Shown in pieces: positions 14,634 to 22,954 of a stretch of 37,827 bases of DNA. The DNA comes from a bacterium (GTDB lineage Bacteria; Planctomycetota; Phycisphaerae; UBA1845). The notes below the pieces were generated by a model, which saw nothing but the letters and a program-made list of their open reading frames with translations, was not told the origin of the DNA and ran no database searches. Position 1 is the stretch's first letter, and each line of letters opens with the position of its first letter. The stretch lies in contig JAAEQG010000094.1 in NCBI GenBank assembly GCA_024231775.1, positions 1 to 37,827 of the forward strand, read 5' to 3'. A program made the position numbers and the translations under genes.

Positions 14634-16517
14634 GTGAAGGCCATCATTCTGGCAGGAGGGCCGGGGAACCACCACTACCCATTGGCTGAGGGATGCCCGC
14701 ACCCGCTCGTTCCTCTCTGCAATCAGCCATTTCTGGTGAGCCAGCTGGTTGCGCTGCGCAGCCGTGGAATCGTGGAAATCGGGCTTTCGCTCTCGCCGAC
14801 GGACGTGGGGGCGGTGTCAGACCACTTCGGTGATGGTTCGGTGTGGGGCATTCGGTTGGAGTATGCCGTGGACCCGGTTCCTGTGGGCCCCGCCGGTGCG
14901 ATTCGACAACATCAGTCTCTCATTGGGAACGACTCGTTCCTAGTGACCAGTGCTTCGACATACCTCAGGGGGGATGACCTGGAGGGCTTGCTGCGTGCCC
15001 ACGGTCGAAATGGAGCAACGGCAACGCTGGGCATGTTCCCGAGTAATGAAGGCATGCGTCCCTCTCGCTTCGAGAATGCGGTGGTGTCGGCGGAGGGGCG
15101 GGTTGAGGCTTTTGAGATTCTGCATGCTTCCCGCGACCGTCGCCGCCGCCAGGTGTTTAGCGGTGTGTACGTCTTTCAGCCTGAGGTCCTGGACCAAATA
15201 CCCGGTGAGGGTTACGCGGACCTCAAGGAACAGCTTATTCCAAAACTGTGCGCCGATGGCGCTGTCGTGTCGGCTCACCCGCTGGGCGGATGGTCTGCCC
15301 GGATAGAGAGCATCGAGGATTATGTGCGGATCCACCGGCGCTTGCTAGGTGAGGGATGTATCCAGCGAGAGGGCCTGAACACAATCGATCGTGACGTGTG
15401 GGCTGCGGATGACGCACGCATCGGAGCGTCGGCGTACATTCTTGGGCCAATCCTGATCGGTCGCCAGTGCGTGATCGAAGACGGTGCCCAACTCATCGGC
15501 CCGGCGGTGATCGGCGATGGCTGCCGGATAGGTGCGGGTGGCCTCGTGCGCGAGAGCATCCTGTGGCCCGGCGTTGAGTCCAGAGCCCGGGCACGAATCG
15601 AGTACAGCATCGTCGGCTCCAACTTCAAGGTCGATCCAGGCAGGCAAGTCCACCGCGAGGTGGTGATTGGGAATGGCACCGGTGCACCCCGCCGCTACAA
15701 GGCGGATGGTGATAGGGATAATCACGGGCGCGCGAATGGGAGACACTGCGGTCGGTCTAAGCCCTCTCGATGGCCGGTGGAGATGCCCAGATCTTGGTTC
15801 TTGCGAGCGACCAAGCGGTTCATCGACGTGTCCGCTGCGTCGGCAGCGCTCCTGCTCGGGTTGCCACTCGTTATCCTGATCGCGGTTCTCGTCAGGCTAG
15901 ACTCGGCAGGGCCGGTGTTCTACGTGCAGCGTCGCTGCGGACGGAACGGCCGGGAATTCAGCATGTTCAAGTTTCGCACCATGAAGGTGGGCGCGGAACT
16001 GCTGCAACAGCAGTACAAGGCGCACAGCAGCGTGGATGGCCCGATGTTCAAGATGTTCGATGATCCGCGCAGGACACGCTGCGGGCGAGTCCTTCGGGAC
16101 CTCGGCTTGGACGAGATTCCGCAGTTGTTTAACGTTCTGCGCGGTGACATGAGCTTGGTCGGCCCGCGTCCGCTGGTGATGGACGAGATGCAACGCAGCC
16201 CGAACTGGCGTGATTTTCGGCTGACCGTCAAGCCCGGAATCACCGGTCTGTTACAGGTGGCTGAACACCGAGAGTGTTCCTTTCATAATTGGGTCCGCTG
16301 TGACATCGAGTACGTGCAGAACTGGTCGATCGCGCTCGATTGCAGGATTATCCTCAAGACGACCCTGTGGGTAGCTGCGCGGGTGGCGAGAGTCTGCTGG
16401 GCGCCCGAGGATTGGTCTGAGGAAGACGACGGTGGCGCAGGAGAGCCGATAGCGAGTCCTGCTCCGGCAACCGTTTTGGCGTCGCACGCAGCGAAGCGTC
16501 AGGAGGAAATGCCGTGA
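14634..16517 (+). CDS. Fusion: degenerate nucleotidyltransferase + left-handed beta-helix + polyprenyl-phosphate sugar phosphotransferase
   Basis: 627 residues from GTG 14634, with GGAGG at 14623-14627 spaced 6 nt. Residues 1-240 have the NDP-sugar pyrophosphorylase fold (MKAIILAGGPGNHHYPL). The signature GGxGTR is GGPGNH (His13 for Arg), the catalytic PKP lysine is His23, the metal-binding Asp motif after the FLV strand is SAS, and EKP is absent, so this domain is probably inactive. Residues about 250-349 are hexapeptide repeats (DARIGASAYILGPILIGRQC), a left-handed beta-helix. After a basic linker, residues 385-600 are a bacterial sugar transferase: one hydrophobic segment (about 398-418), MFKFRTM (444-450), the catalytic Asp493-Glu494 in LDEIPQLFNVLRGDMSLVGP, and KPGITGLLQV. 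This class moves a sugar-1-phosphate from a nucleotide sugar onto undecaprenyl phosphate, the first committed EPS step at the inner membrane. It overlaps the next gene by 4 nt. Confidence 0.9.
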   Translation: MKAIILAGGPGNHHYPLAEGCPHPLVPLCNQPFLVSQLVALRSRGIVEIGLSLSPTDVGAVSDHFGDGSVWGIRLEYAVDPVPVGPAGAIRQHQSLIGNDSFLVTSASTYLRGDDLEGLLRAHGRNGATATLGMFPSNEGMRPSRFENAVVSAEGRVEAFEILHASRDRRRRQVFSGVYVFQPEVLDQIPGEGYADLKEQLIPKLCADGAVVSAHPLGGWSARIESIEDYVRIHRRLLGEGCIQREGLNTIDRDVWAADDARIGASAYILGPILIGRQCVIEDGAQLIGPAVIGDGCRIGAGGLVRESILWPGVESRARARIEYSIVGSNFKVDPGRQVHREVVIGNGTGAPRRYKADGDRDNHGRANGRHCGRSKPSRWPVEMPRSWFLRATKRFIDVSAASAALLLGLPLVILIAVLVRLDSAGPVFYVQRRCGRNGREFSMFKFRTMKVGAELLQQQYKAHSSVDGPMFKMFDDPRRTRCGRVLRDLGLDEIPQLFNVLRGDMSLVGPRPLVMDEMQRSPNWRDFRLTVKPGITGLLQVAEHRECSFHNWVRCDIEYVQNWSIALDCRIILKTTLWVAARVARVCWAPEDWSEEDDGGAGEPIASPAPATVLASHAAKRQEEMP

Positions 16518-18583
16518 AGACCATCGTGTACCTTGCCGATCTGCGGCACAACTACGGCGGCGTCTTGGCCACCGAGTGTATGCCCCTGGGCGTGGCATAC
16601 ATGAAAGCCGTGATGGATCGCGACTTGGCGGATGTGGAGTCGCACCTGTTCGCCTATCCCGAACACCTGTTGCAGGCCATCAAGGACCAGGCGCCTCACA
16701 TCGTCATGGTCACGAACTACGTATGGAACGAGGCGCTGGGTCTGCACTTCGCGAAGCTCGCCAAGCGGATGGACCCGAGCATCCTGACGGTGATGGGCGG
16801 ACCGAACGTCCCGGTGGAGGCCGAACGCCAGATCGAGTTCTTGCGCGACCACTCGGAGTTGGACGTCTACTGCCTCGGCGAGGGTGACTTCGTAGCCCGC
16901 GATCTCGTGCAGCGTTTCAACGAGGTTGGGCGATCTCTCGAGGCGTTCTGCGAGCTAGAGCACGAATCCTGCATCTGGCGGCGACCAAGCGGCGAAGTGG
17001 TCGGTCGCGAAGCCCTTCCGCGTCATCGAGATATTGATGAAGTTCCTTCGCCGTGGTTGGCCGGGATCATGGACCCGTTTTTCGATGGCAAGTTGGCGCC
17101 GATCATCGAGACCAACAGAGGCTGTCCGTTCTCCTGCTCGTTCTGCTCGGAGGGGACCTCGCATTACAATCGGATCAACTCGTTCGGGCTGGAGCGCCTG
17201 GAGGCGGAGATCGACTATATCGGGGAACGGATCAACCGCGAGTCACCCCAAGTCGGTACGCTGCGCATCGCCGACTCCAACTTCGGTATGTACGAACGCG
17301 ATGTCACGATCTCGGAGTACATCGGCGAGGCACAGAAGAAATACGGCTGGCCGACGTTCATCGACGCAACAACGGGCAAGAACCGCGCCGATCGCATCAT
17401 ACGAGCCATGGACAATGTCAATGGGGCGCTGACCCTCTACCAGGCCGTGCAGTCTCTGGACGATCGTGTCTTGAGCATTGCCCGACGTAAGAACATCAGT
17501 CTCAGCACCTATGAAGAGCTCGGCGCAACGATCCGCGGACGTGGAATGCGGATGACTTCGGACCTGATCTTGGCCCTGCCGGGCGAGACCCTGGACTCGC
17601 ACCGGGAGGGCCTGCGAAAGCTCGTGAACGCCGGTACGGACCAGATGCACTGTTTCCAGGCGATGATGCTCAAGGGTTCGGATATGGAGAGTGCTGAGTT
17701 CAGGGGTAAGTTCAAGTTCGATACCCGGTATCGAGTGCTGCCGAAGAACTACGGAGAATATGGTGGGGTGCGAGTCTTCGACGTAGAAGAAATCGTCGTG
17801 GCGACTGAGACGCTTCCCTTCGAGGACTACATCACAGCCCGCAAGCTGCACGTGACTTTCAGCGTGTTCTTCAACGACGGGTGGTTCGGAGACGTTTGCG
17901 ATTTCGCACACGCCTGTGGTATCCAGCGCTACGATTGGCTTGAGGCTATGCTTGAAGCGATGGAGGCAGATGACGGAGAGGTCCGAAAGTCGCTCCTTGA
18001 TCGGTTCGTAGAGGAGACCAAGAGCGAGCTCTTCCCCAGCAAGGAGACCTGCGCAGAGTTCTACTCACAGGATGGCAACTTCGAGAAGCTCCGCACTGCC
18101 GAAATCGGTGACAACCTCATGTACAAGTACCGCGCCCTGGGGTCGTTCTTCTTGTGGCCGGAGGTTTGTGATCTGGCGATGGGCAAGACGCGCCTGCTGC
18201 TGGAAGATCGCGGCGTGGCTGCGAGGGTTCCCGACTTTGACGTGTTCTGGGCCGATTTCCATCGCTTCGTACACCTCAAACATGCCTACGGAGCGACACC
18301 GCAAGAGGTGCTCACTCCTGCTCGAGACATGATGCAGTATGACTTCGCGCTCTGGCTGGCTGACGGCACTCCCACGGACACTGCGCCGTATCGTCTCGAT
18401 TCGCCGCAGCTCTTTGAGTTCAGCCTGACGCGGGAGGACGCTGCCGAGTTGGCGGCGGCATTTGAGGTCTGGACCAGCGACATCAGAGGCCTGTCCAAGA
18501 TGGTCACGCGGGTTCGCATCGGCGTGCAGGAACGTCGATGCAAACTGGTCGCGGAAGCGGCGCCCGTGCGTAGGACTGCTTAG
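16514..18583 (+). CDS. B12-binding-domain radical SAM protein
   Basis: 689 residues from GTG 16514; AGGAGG at 16501-16506 supports the start, and GTGA overlaps the stop of the sugar transferase gene. Residues 1-150 resemble a cobalamin-binding Rossmann domain (CMPLGVAYMKAV, then HIVMVTNYVWN, VMGGPNVP, YCLGEGD), as in the class B / BchE-like radical SAM group. The radical SAM barrel starts at TNRGCPFSCSFCSEG with Cys204, Cys208 and Cys211 forming the CX3CX2C site for the 4Fe-4S cluster. It continues with RIADSNFGM, GRGMRMTSDLILALPGET and TDQMHCFQAMMLKGS. The last 250 residues are helical and unassigned. Related enzymes methylate or rearrange unactivated carbons. The coupling to the EPS initiation gene suggests a sugar, lipid-carrier or polymer modification; the substrate cannot be told from sequence. 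Confidence 0.88.
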   Translation: MKTIVYLADLRHNYGGVLATECMPLGVAYMKAVMDRDLADVESHLFAYPEHLLQAIKDQAPHIVMVTNYVWNEALGLHFAKLAKRMDPSILTVMGGPNVPVEAERQIEFLRDHSELDVYCLGEGDFVARDLVQRFNEVGRSLEAFCELEHESCIWRRPSGEVVGREALPRHRDIDEVPSPWLAGIMDPFFDGKLAPIIETNRGCPFSCSFCSEGTSHYNRINSFGLERLEAEIDYIGERINRESPQVGTLRIADSNFGMYERDVTISEYIGEAQKKYGWPTFIDATTGKNRADRIIRAMDNVNGALTLYQAVQSLDDRVLSIARRKNISLSTYEELGATIRGRGMRMTSDLILALPGETLDSHREGLRKLVNAGTDQMHCFQAMMLKGSDMESAEFRGKFKFDTRYRVLPKNYGEYGGVRVFDVEEIVVATETLPFEDYITARKLHVTFSVFFNDGWFGDVCDFAHACGIQRYDWLEAMLEAMEADDGEVRKSLLDRFVEETKSELFPSKETCAEFYSQDGNFEKLRTAEIGDNLMYKYRALGSFFLWPEVCDLAMGKTRLLLEDRGVAARVPDFDVFWADFHRFVHLKHAYGATPQEVLTPARDMMQYDFALWLADGTPTDTAPYRLDSPQLFEFSLTREDAAELAAAFEVWTSDIRGLSKMVTRVRIGVQERRCKLVAEAAPVRRTA

Positions 18584-18618
18584 CCGAGAGGACGTCGCGC
18601 AAGTCCCACGGGATAGTG

Positions 18619-19605
18619 TCAGAGAAGCAGAGACCGAAAACGCACGCTAGCTGCGATGAAGACTGCCAACGAGGTTAGGTCGTGCAGCGCGTAGGCGGCC
18701 ACGCGAAGCAGGCGAAGCGGGCCGCGCAGAGTGCGGGTGGGTTCGACACCGCGGCTTGCGATGTAAGGGACACACATCACCAAGGCGAGGGGAGTTGCCA
18801 AAGCCAGGAGCAGCCCGATGAGCGCCAGGACGATACACGCCTGATGACGATCGAAGAAGTAGCGAGCAAAGAAGGCACGGCGTAATTCGGGGTGCCTTCT
18901 GGCAAGTAGAGGCCAGATGAAAAGCGGCTTCACGTAGATCCAACGCGCGATCGACATCGGCTGCACCTCATGGTACATGAGCGCGTCGTGGCAGAAGCGA
19001 CTCTTCCAGCCGTTACGCTTTACAGTCCACGCGAGATCGACGTCTTCGCCGCCCCTGACACGGTCGCTGGCGTCGTTGTAAGCCATATCGAAGCCACCGG
19101 CTTGCTCGAAGGCACACCGCCGGTAGAAGATGTTGGCGCACTCGTAGACGTGGTTCTCCCCCTCCACGTTCACGTACCACGTGAAGATGCCAAGGGGTAC
19201 CCCTGGCTCCGGGAGGGTACGCCCCTGGACGAGACCCACTCCGTCGGCAAACGCCGCCAGTCCGTGCTCGAGCCAATGCGGCGTGGCCTCACAATCGCTG
19301 TCCATCAGTGCGAGGATGTCGCCTCGGGCTTGGCTGGCCCCTAGATTGCGGGACGGACCGGGGCCTTCCGCATGCTTGGTCAGCAAACGAAGGGCGCAGG
19401 GAGCCTCCGCTTGCAGCTCGGTCACCAAGGCCGCCACGCGATCATCGGGGGAGCTATCGACGACGATGACTTCGTATCGTGACTTGTCCAGATCCTGCCC
19501 GAAGAGGGACAGGATGGCCTTTCGCACGCATTCCGGCTCCTTGAATGTGGGGATGACCACAGAGACGTACGGGGCTGGTCCGTCCTGGGAAGTGTCATTG
19601 AGCAC
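18619..19605 (-). CDS. Family 2 glycosyltransferase with C-terminal membrane helices
   Basis: 328 residues from GTG 19605, supported by AGGAGG at 19619-19614 with 8-nt spacing. The frame runs back to 19662 without such a site. The GT-A domain has YVSVVIPTFKEPECVRKAIL, YEVIVVDSSPDD, GPSRNLGASQARGD, the DXD-like LMDSDCEA, AGGFDMAYND and GGEDVDLAWTVKRNGW. After it come YVKPLFIWPLLARRHPELRR and at least two membrane helices (IVLALIGLLLALATPLALVM and AVFIAASVRF). It probably transfers a sugar to a lipid-linked EPS intermediate at the inner membrane. Its overall plan and C-terminus (RFRSLLL) match the GT2 at 26418 (RFRALVL), so the two are likely paralogues. It is the only reverse-strand gene inside the EPS region, converging on the radical SAM gene across 35 nt. 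Confidence 0.88.
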   Translation of the reverse strand: MLNDTSQDGPAPYVSVVIPTFKEPECVRKAILSLFGQDLDKSRYEVIVVDSSPDDRVAALVTELQAEAPCALRLLTKHAEGPGPSRNLGASQARGDILALMDSDCEATPHWLEHGLAAFADGVGLVQGRTLPEPGVPLGIFTWYVNVEGENHVYECANIFYRRCAFEQAGGFDMAYNDASDRVRGGEDVDLAWTVKRNGWKSRFCHDALMYHEVQPMSIARWIYVKPLFIWPLLARRHPELRRAFFARYFFDRHQACIVLALIGLLLALATPLALVMCVPYIASRGVEPTRTLRGPLRLLRVAAYALHDLTSLAVFIAASVRFRSLLL

Positions 19606-19783
19606 TGCTTCTGCCTCCTGACACGATTGAGCCCGTCCCGCTCCTGTCGAGAGCAAGCGCACCTACCGCATCGCCATGTCACCCATGGATGATACCGGGT
19701 GAGTTGCAGCAATTCCACAGCATGAGCGTTGTTGTCTGGCTGGGAGCGGATCAGGGGGTGCTGGCCGCATGGGACAGCCACGT

Positions 19784-19812
19784 TTGCTCAGCGTTGCGGA
19801 TGGTGCTATGGT
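19784..19812 (+). promoter_or_regulatory. Candidate extended -10 promoter for the FkbM methyltransferase gene
   Basis: TTGCTC (19784-19789), 17-nt spacer ending TGC, then TATGGT (19807-19812). The -35 is poor (3 of 6), but the -10 (4 of 6) has the extended TGN. It lies 70 nt upstream of the start at 19882. Confidence 0.3.
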
Positions 19813-19881
19813 CTCGCTACGATCGGTGGGTAAGGCATCGCCGAGTCTCAAAGTCGTCATCCGGGTGGGAGGCGTAGGTCC

Positions 19882-20667
19882 GTGTTGTGCCGATATGTGG
19901 CGACTCACCGACGATCGTGGCTCGTGCGGCTGATAGCACGCAAGTGTTCCCGCTTCCTGGAATGCTATGAGAACGCAGCGGAGTACGCGTTCCGCCGTAA
20001 CGGCGAGCAGTTCGTACTGAGGGCTTTGGAGCCTTTGGGGATCCGGTGCGTTCTCGACGTAGGAGCCAACGTCGGGGACTGGGCCATGCTTGCCGGTGAG
20101 TGTCTTCCGTGCGCCGCCATCCATTGCTTCGAGATCATCCCGGACACGGCAGCGCAGTTGCAGAGGCGTACGACTTCCATCAGCAGGATCACCGTAAACG
20201 ACTTTGGATTGTCGAACCAACCCGGGGAGGTCCGGATGCGGTTCTTCCCTGAAGTCAGCTCGATTGCGACGATGACGGAGTATCCGCACGAATTCGAGCA
20301 TGTCCACGTGACCGGCCAGGTGAGGACCGGCGATGCGTATCTGGATGAACAGGGAATCGAAAGGGTAGACTTCCTGAAACTCGACGTCGAGGGGGCGGAG
20401 AGTCTTGTGCTATCGGGCTTTGAGAGGGCCTTCCGGGAGAAACGTATTGAAGTGGTTCAATTCGAGTACGGCCAGGTGAGCATCCTGACCAAGTACATGC
20501 TCCGGGACTTCTACACGTTTCTGAACGAGCGGGGGTACACCGTCGGCAAGATCTACCCGGGGCACGTCGAATTCCGGGAGTACGCCTTCGCCCACGAGGA
20601 CTTCCGTGGTTCAAACCACCTAGCCATTCGCACCGAGCGGGTGGACTTGATCGACGCCGTCAGCTAG
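19882..20667 (+). CDS. FkbM-family SAM-dependent methyltransferase
   Basis: 261 residues from GTG 19882, with GGGAGG about 9 nt upstream (19867-19872); a TTG three bases later is an alternative. The SAM-binding motif I is CVLDVGANVGDWAML, followed by the acidic strand IHCFEIIPDTAAQL. The family-defining VDFLKLDVEGAESLVLSGFE is intact, as is VVQFEYGQ near the end. FkbM-type enzymes are O-methyltransferases, frequent in EPS and O-antigen clusters where they methylate sugar hydroxyls. The residue modified here cannot be deduced. It stands alone between the reverse-strand GT2 and the nucleotide-sugar genes, with a 515-nt gap after it, so it is probably its own transcription unit. Confidence 0.88.
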   Translation: MLCRYVATHRRSWLVRLIARKCSRFLECYENAAEYAFRRNGEQFVLRALEPLGIRCVLDVGANVGDWAMLAGECLPCAAIHCFEIIPDTAAQLQRRTTSISRITVNDFGLSNQPGEVRMRFFPEVSSIATMTEYPHEFEHVHVTGQVRTGDAYLDEQGIERVDFLKLDVEGAESLVLSGFERAFREKRIEVVQFEYGQVSILTKYMLRDFYTFLNERGYTVGKIYPGHVEFREYAFAHEDFRGSNHLAIRTERVDLIDAVS

Positions 20668-21182
20668 GGCGCGGGATCTGCGCTATTCACCGACTCTCCA
20701 GCTCTGGGCTCGACCATGGTTAGAAGGACCTGAGTCTCGGCGTGCGAATGAGGGCGGTGGGTTGTCAGCCATCGAGCCGGGGGCGCCGAGGAAGGTGTTT
20801 GAGGACTACAGCGATTCGCGTTGCCTCCTGGTTGGTCGGGCACATCGACCCCCCTGACACGGAGGCGTACCTCGACGTGCCAGCCGTATTTATCGGCGTC
20901 CCTCACGCTGGGCGTCGATTCCGCTGACGCGGCCCTTAACCGGTTGTTATTCGGTCGTGCAGAGGAGTCTCATCCGCTGGGCTGCAAGGCAGTTGCCAGG
21001 GGCTGTTGTCGTCGATATACTACCCAGCGTAGGGGCAAGAGATGACCCACGTCGTCCGAGCGTCTTGCGTTCATTCTCGAGATTGGCTGAGTGAGGATTA
21101 GGGACAGCTCAGGTGCTACATCGGGCAAGGACGCTTGAGAAGAGGGCTGGAATCGGAACCACGGTGCGAGAGGAACACCCTT
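20668..21182. other. 515-nt intergenic region upstream of the main EPS operon
   Basis: No supported gene. Short open frames (for example 20742-20927) have no ribosome-binding site or known motif. The promoter candidate at 20993-21021 is the only feature I can support. Confidence 0.5.
20993..21021 (+). promoter_or_regulatory. Candidate sigma70 promoter of the 13-gene EPS operon
   Basis: TTGCCA (20993-20998), a 17-nt spacer, TATACT (21016-21021). Both hexamers match 5 of 6 consensus bases, the best promoter in the window. It lies about 160 nt before the cytidylyltransferase ATG at 21183, in the only sizeable gap before an otherwise continuous operon reaching 37707. Confidence 0.55.
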
Positions 21183-21884
21183 ATGGAAGCGGTCATCCTG
21201 TGTGGCGGTCAAGGTACCCGGGCTTATCCCTTCACCGAGTATTTTCCCAAACCCATGATGCCCATCTGTGGGACACCCATCCTGGTACACCTCATGGAGC
21301 TCTATGCTCATCAGGGTATCACGCGGTTCGTTCTGGCAGCGGGGCACCGGATGGAGATGCTCATCGACTACTTCAAGGGGCGTTTCAACGATTGGCATAT
21401 CGACATCGTCGACACGGGGGCGGATAGCGATACGGGTGAGCGCGTCCGGCGATGCGCGCCTTATGTTGGCGAGCTGTTTCACGTGACCTACGGCGACGGA
21501 CTCGGGGACGTAGATCTGTGCAAGCTCGTGGACTACCATAAGTCACACGGCGGAGTGGCGACGGTGACGGCAGTGCCACTTCGGTCCCAGTACGGCACGA
21601 TTGTGTTCAACGAGAGCGGATGCGTGTCGAGGTTCGTGGAGAAGCCGGTTATCCGTGAACACTGGATCAACGCGGGTTTCTTCGTCTTCTCGAAGAAGGT
21701 CTTCGACCTGTGGGACGGAGAGAACCTGGAGCGTGAGGTCTTGCCGAATCTAGTACCCCACAACGAGCTCTACACGTTCCAGCACGAGGGGTTCTGGAAG
21801 TCCATGGATACGAGTCGAGACCAGGCCGATTTCGAGGCGTTGTGCCGATCCGGCGAAGCTTGCTGGATCGTGGATCGGACGTGA
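21183..21884 (+). CDS. rfbF: Glucose-1-phosphate cytidylyltransferase
   Basis: 233 residues from ATG 21183, preceded by GAGAGGAA at a suitable distance. The active-site motifs are intact: MEAVILCGGQGTRAYP (Arg13), FPKPMMPICGTPIL (Lys23), VTYGDGLGDVDL (metal-binding Asp), FVEKP and WINAGFFVF, then HEGFWKSMDT, which is typical of the RfbF group. The enzyme makes CDP-glucose from CTP and glucose 1-phosphate in the cytoplasm. It is about 24 residues shorter than the usual 257; the deficit appears to lie after MLIDYFKGRFNDW, where the family normally has an extra loop. It is followed 41 nt later by the CDP-glucose dehydratase-like gene, the next step of the pathway. First gene of the main operon. 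Confidence 0.88.
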   Translation: MEAVILCGGQGTRAYPFTEYFPKPMMPICGTPILVHLMELYAHQGITRFVLAAGHRMEMLIDYFKGRFNDWHIDIVDTGADSDTGERVRRCAPYVGELFHVTYGDGLGDVDLCKLVDYHKSHGGVATVTAVPLRSQYGTIVFNESGCVSRFVEKPVIREHWINAGFFVFSKKVFDLWDGENLEREVLPNLVPHNELYTFQHEGFWKSMDTSRDQADFEALCRSGEACWIVDRT

Positions 21885-21925
21885 TTCGCGCATTGCCTCA
21901 TCTGTAAACAACGATTGGAGACACG

Positions 21926-22954
21926 ATGACAGGCTCCGCTCCACAGCATTGGAAGGGACGGACGGTGCTGGTGACCGGTGCCACCGGGTTCCTCGGGGGT
22001 TGGCTGGTGAAAGAACTGTATGCTCGAGGGGCTTCGATCGTCGCTCTGATCCGGGACCATGCTCCACGGAGTATGCTGGTCAGCGAGGGCTGGCTGGAGC
22101 GGATTTCGGCGGTGAACGGTTCGCTCGGCGATCTTGCTCTGCTCCGCCGGATGATCTGCGAGTATGAGATCGACACGATCTTCCACTTGGGCGCGCAGAC
22201 GCTGGTCGGCGTGGGGAAGAAGGACCCGGTCGGCACGCTGGAGTGCAACGTGCAGGGCACGTGGAACGTGCTCGACGCTGCGCGGCAGGCAGGGATCGTG
22301 AAACGGATCGTGGTGGCTTCATCAGACAAAGCCTACGGTACGTCGCACGAGCTGCCTTACCGCGAGACGTACGCGCTGCAGGGTGAGTTCCCCTACGACG
22401 TTTCCAAGAGCTGCACCGACCTGATCTGCCGTATGTACGCCTTGACGTACCAGTTGCCCGTCGCGGTGACCCGCTGCGGCAATCTGTTCGGCGGCGGTGA
22501 TCTCAACTTCAGCCGGACGGTACCCGGCCTGATCCTCGCGACGTTGCAGGATGAACGGTTCCTGATTCGTAGCGACGGGAAGTTCGTACGCGACTTCCTC
22601 TATGCTCGTGATGCCGTCGAAGCCTATCTCTGTCTTGCTGAACGGATGAGCGAGGATGGCTCGCTGGCCGGCGAAGCGTTCAACTTTTCACTGGAGATCA
22701 GGCTCACCGTGCTTGACGTCGTCGAGAAGGTGCTGGAGATGATGGGCCGCCAGGATCTTGACCCGATCATTCAGAACATCGCCAGCAACGAAGTGCGCGA
22801 GCAGTACATGGTCGCCGGCAAGGCCCGCGAGCGGCTCGATTGGGTGCCTAAGTATGGTCTTGAAAAGGGCCTGGAAGAGACCATCGCCTGGTACAAGGAT
22901 TACCATCGACGCCAGGCGGGGACCCGAAACCAGGCGCGAAACGACAAATCGTGA
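21926..22954 (+). CDS. rfbG: CDP-glucose 4,6-dehydratase-like SDR
   Basis: 342 residues from ATG 21926, GGAG at 21917-21920. It is an extended short-chain dehydrogenase: NAD-binding VLVTGATGFLGGWLVKEL, IFHLGAQTLVGVG, VVASSDKAYG, the catalytic YDVSK, RCGNLFGGGDLNFSRTVPG and FVRDFLYARDAVEAYL. The C-terminal pattern (NEVREQYMVAGKARERLDW, then a GLEETIAWY-like end) fits CDP-glucose 4,6-dehydratases, which form CDP-4-keto-6-deoxyglucose. The first glycine motif is TGATG rather than the TGHTGFKG usual in RfbG, so another NDP-sugar dehydratase or epimerase is possible; the neighbouring cytidylyltransferase favours the CDP assignment. It overlaps the next gene by 4 nt. No RfbH-type dehydrase or reductase is seen in the window to finish the sugar. 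Confidence 0.8.
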   Translation: MTGSAPQHWKGRTVLVTGATGFLGGWLVKELYARGASIVALIRDHAPRSMLVSEGWLERISAVNGSLGDLALLRRMICEYEIDTIFHLGAQTLVGVGKKDPVGTLECNVQGTWNVLDAARQAGIVKRIVVASSDKAYGTSHELPYRETYALQGEFPYDVSKSCTDLICRMYALTYQLPVAVTRCGNLFGGGDLNFSRTVPGLILATLQDERFLIRSDGKFVRDFLYARDAVEAYLCLAERMSEDGSLAGEAFNFSLEIRLTVLDVVEKVLEMMGRQDLDPIIQNIASNEVREQYMVAGKARERLDWVPKYGLEKGLEETIAWYKDYHRRQAGTRNQARNDKS

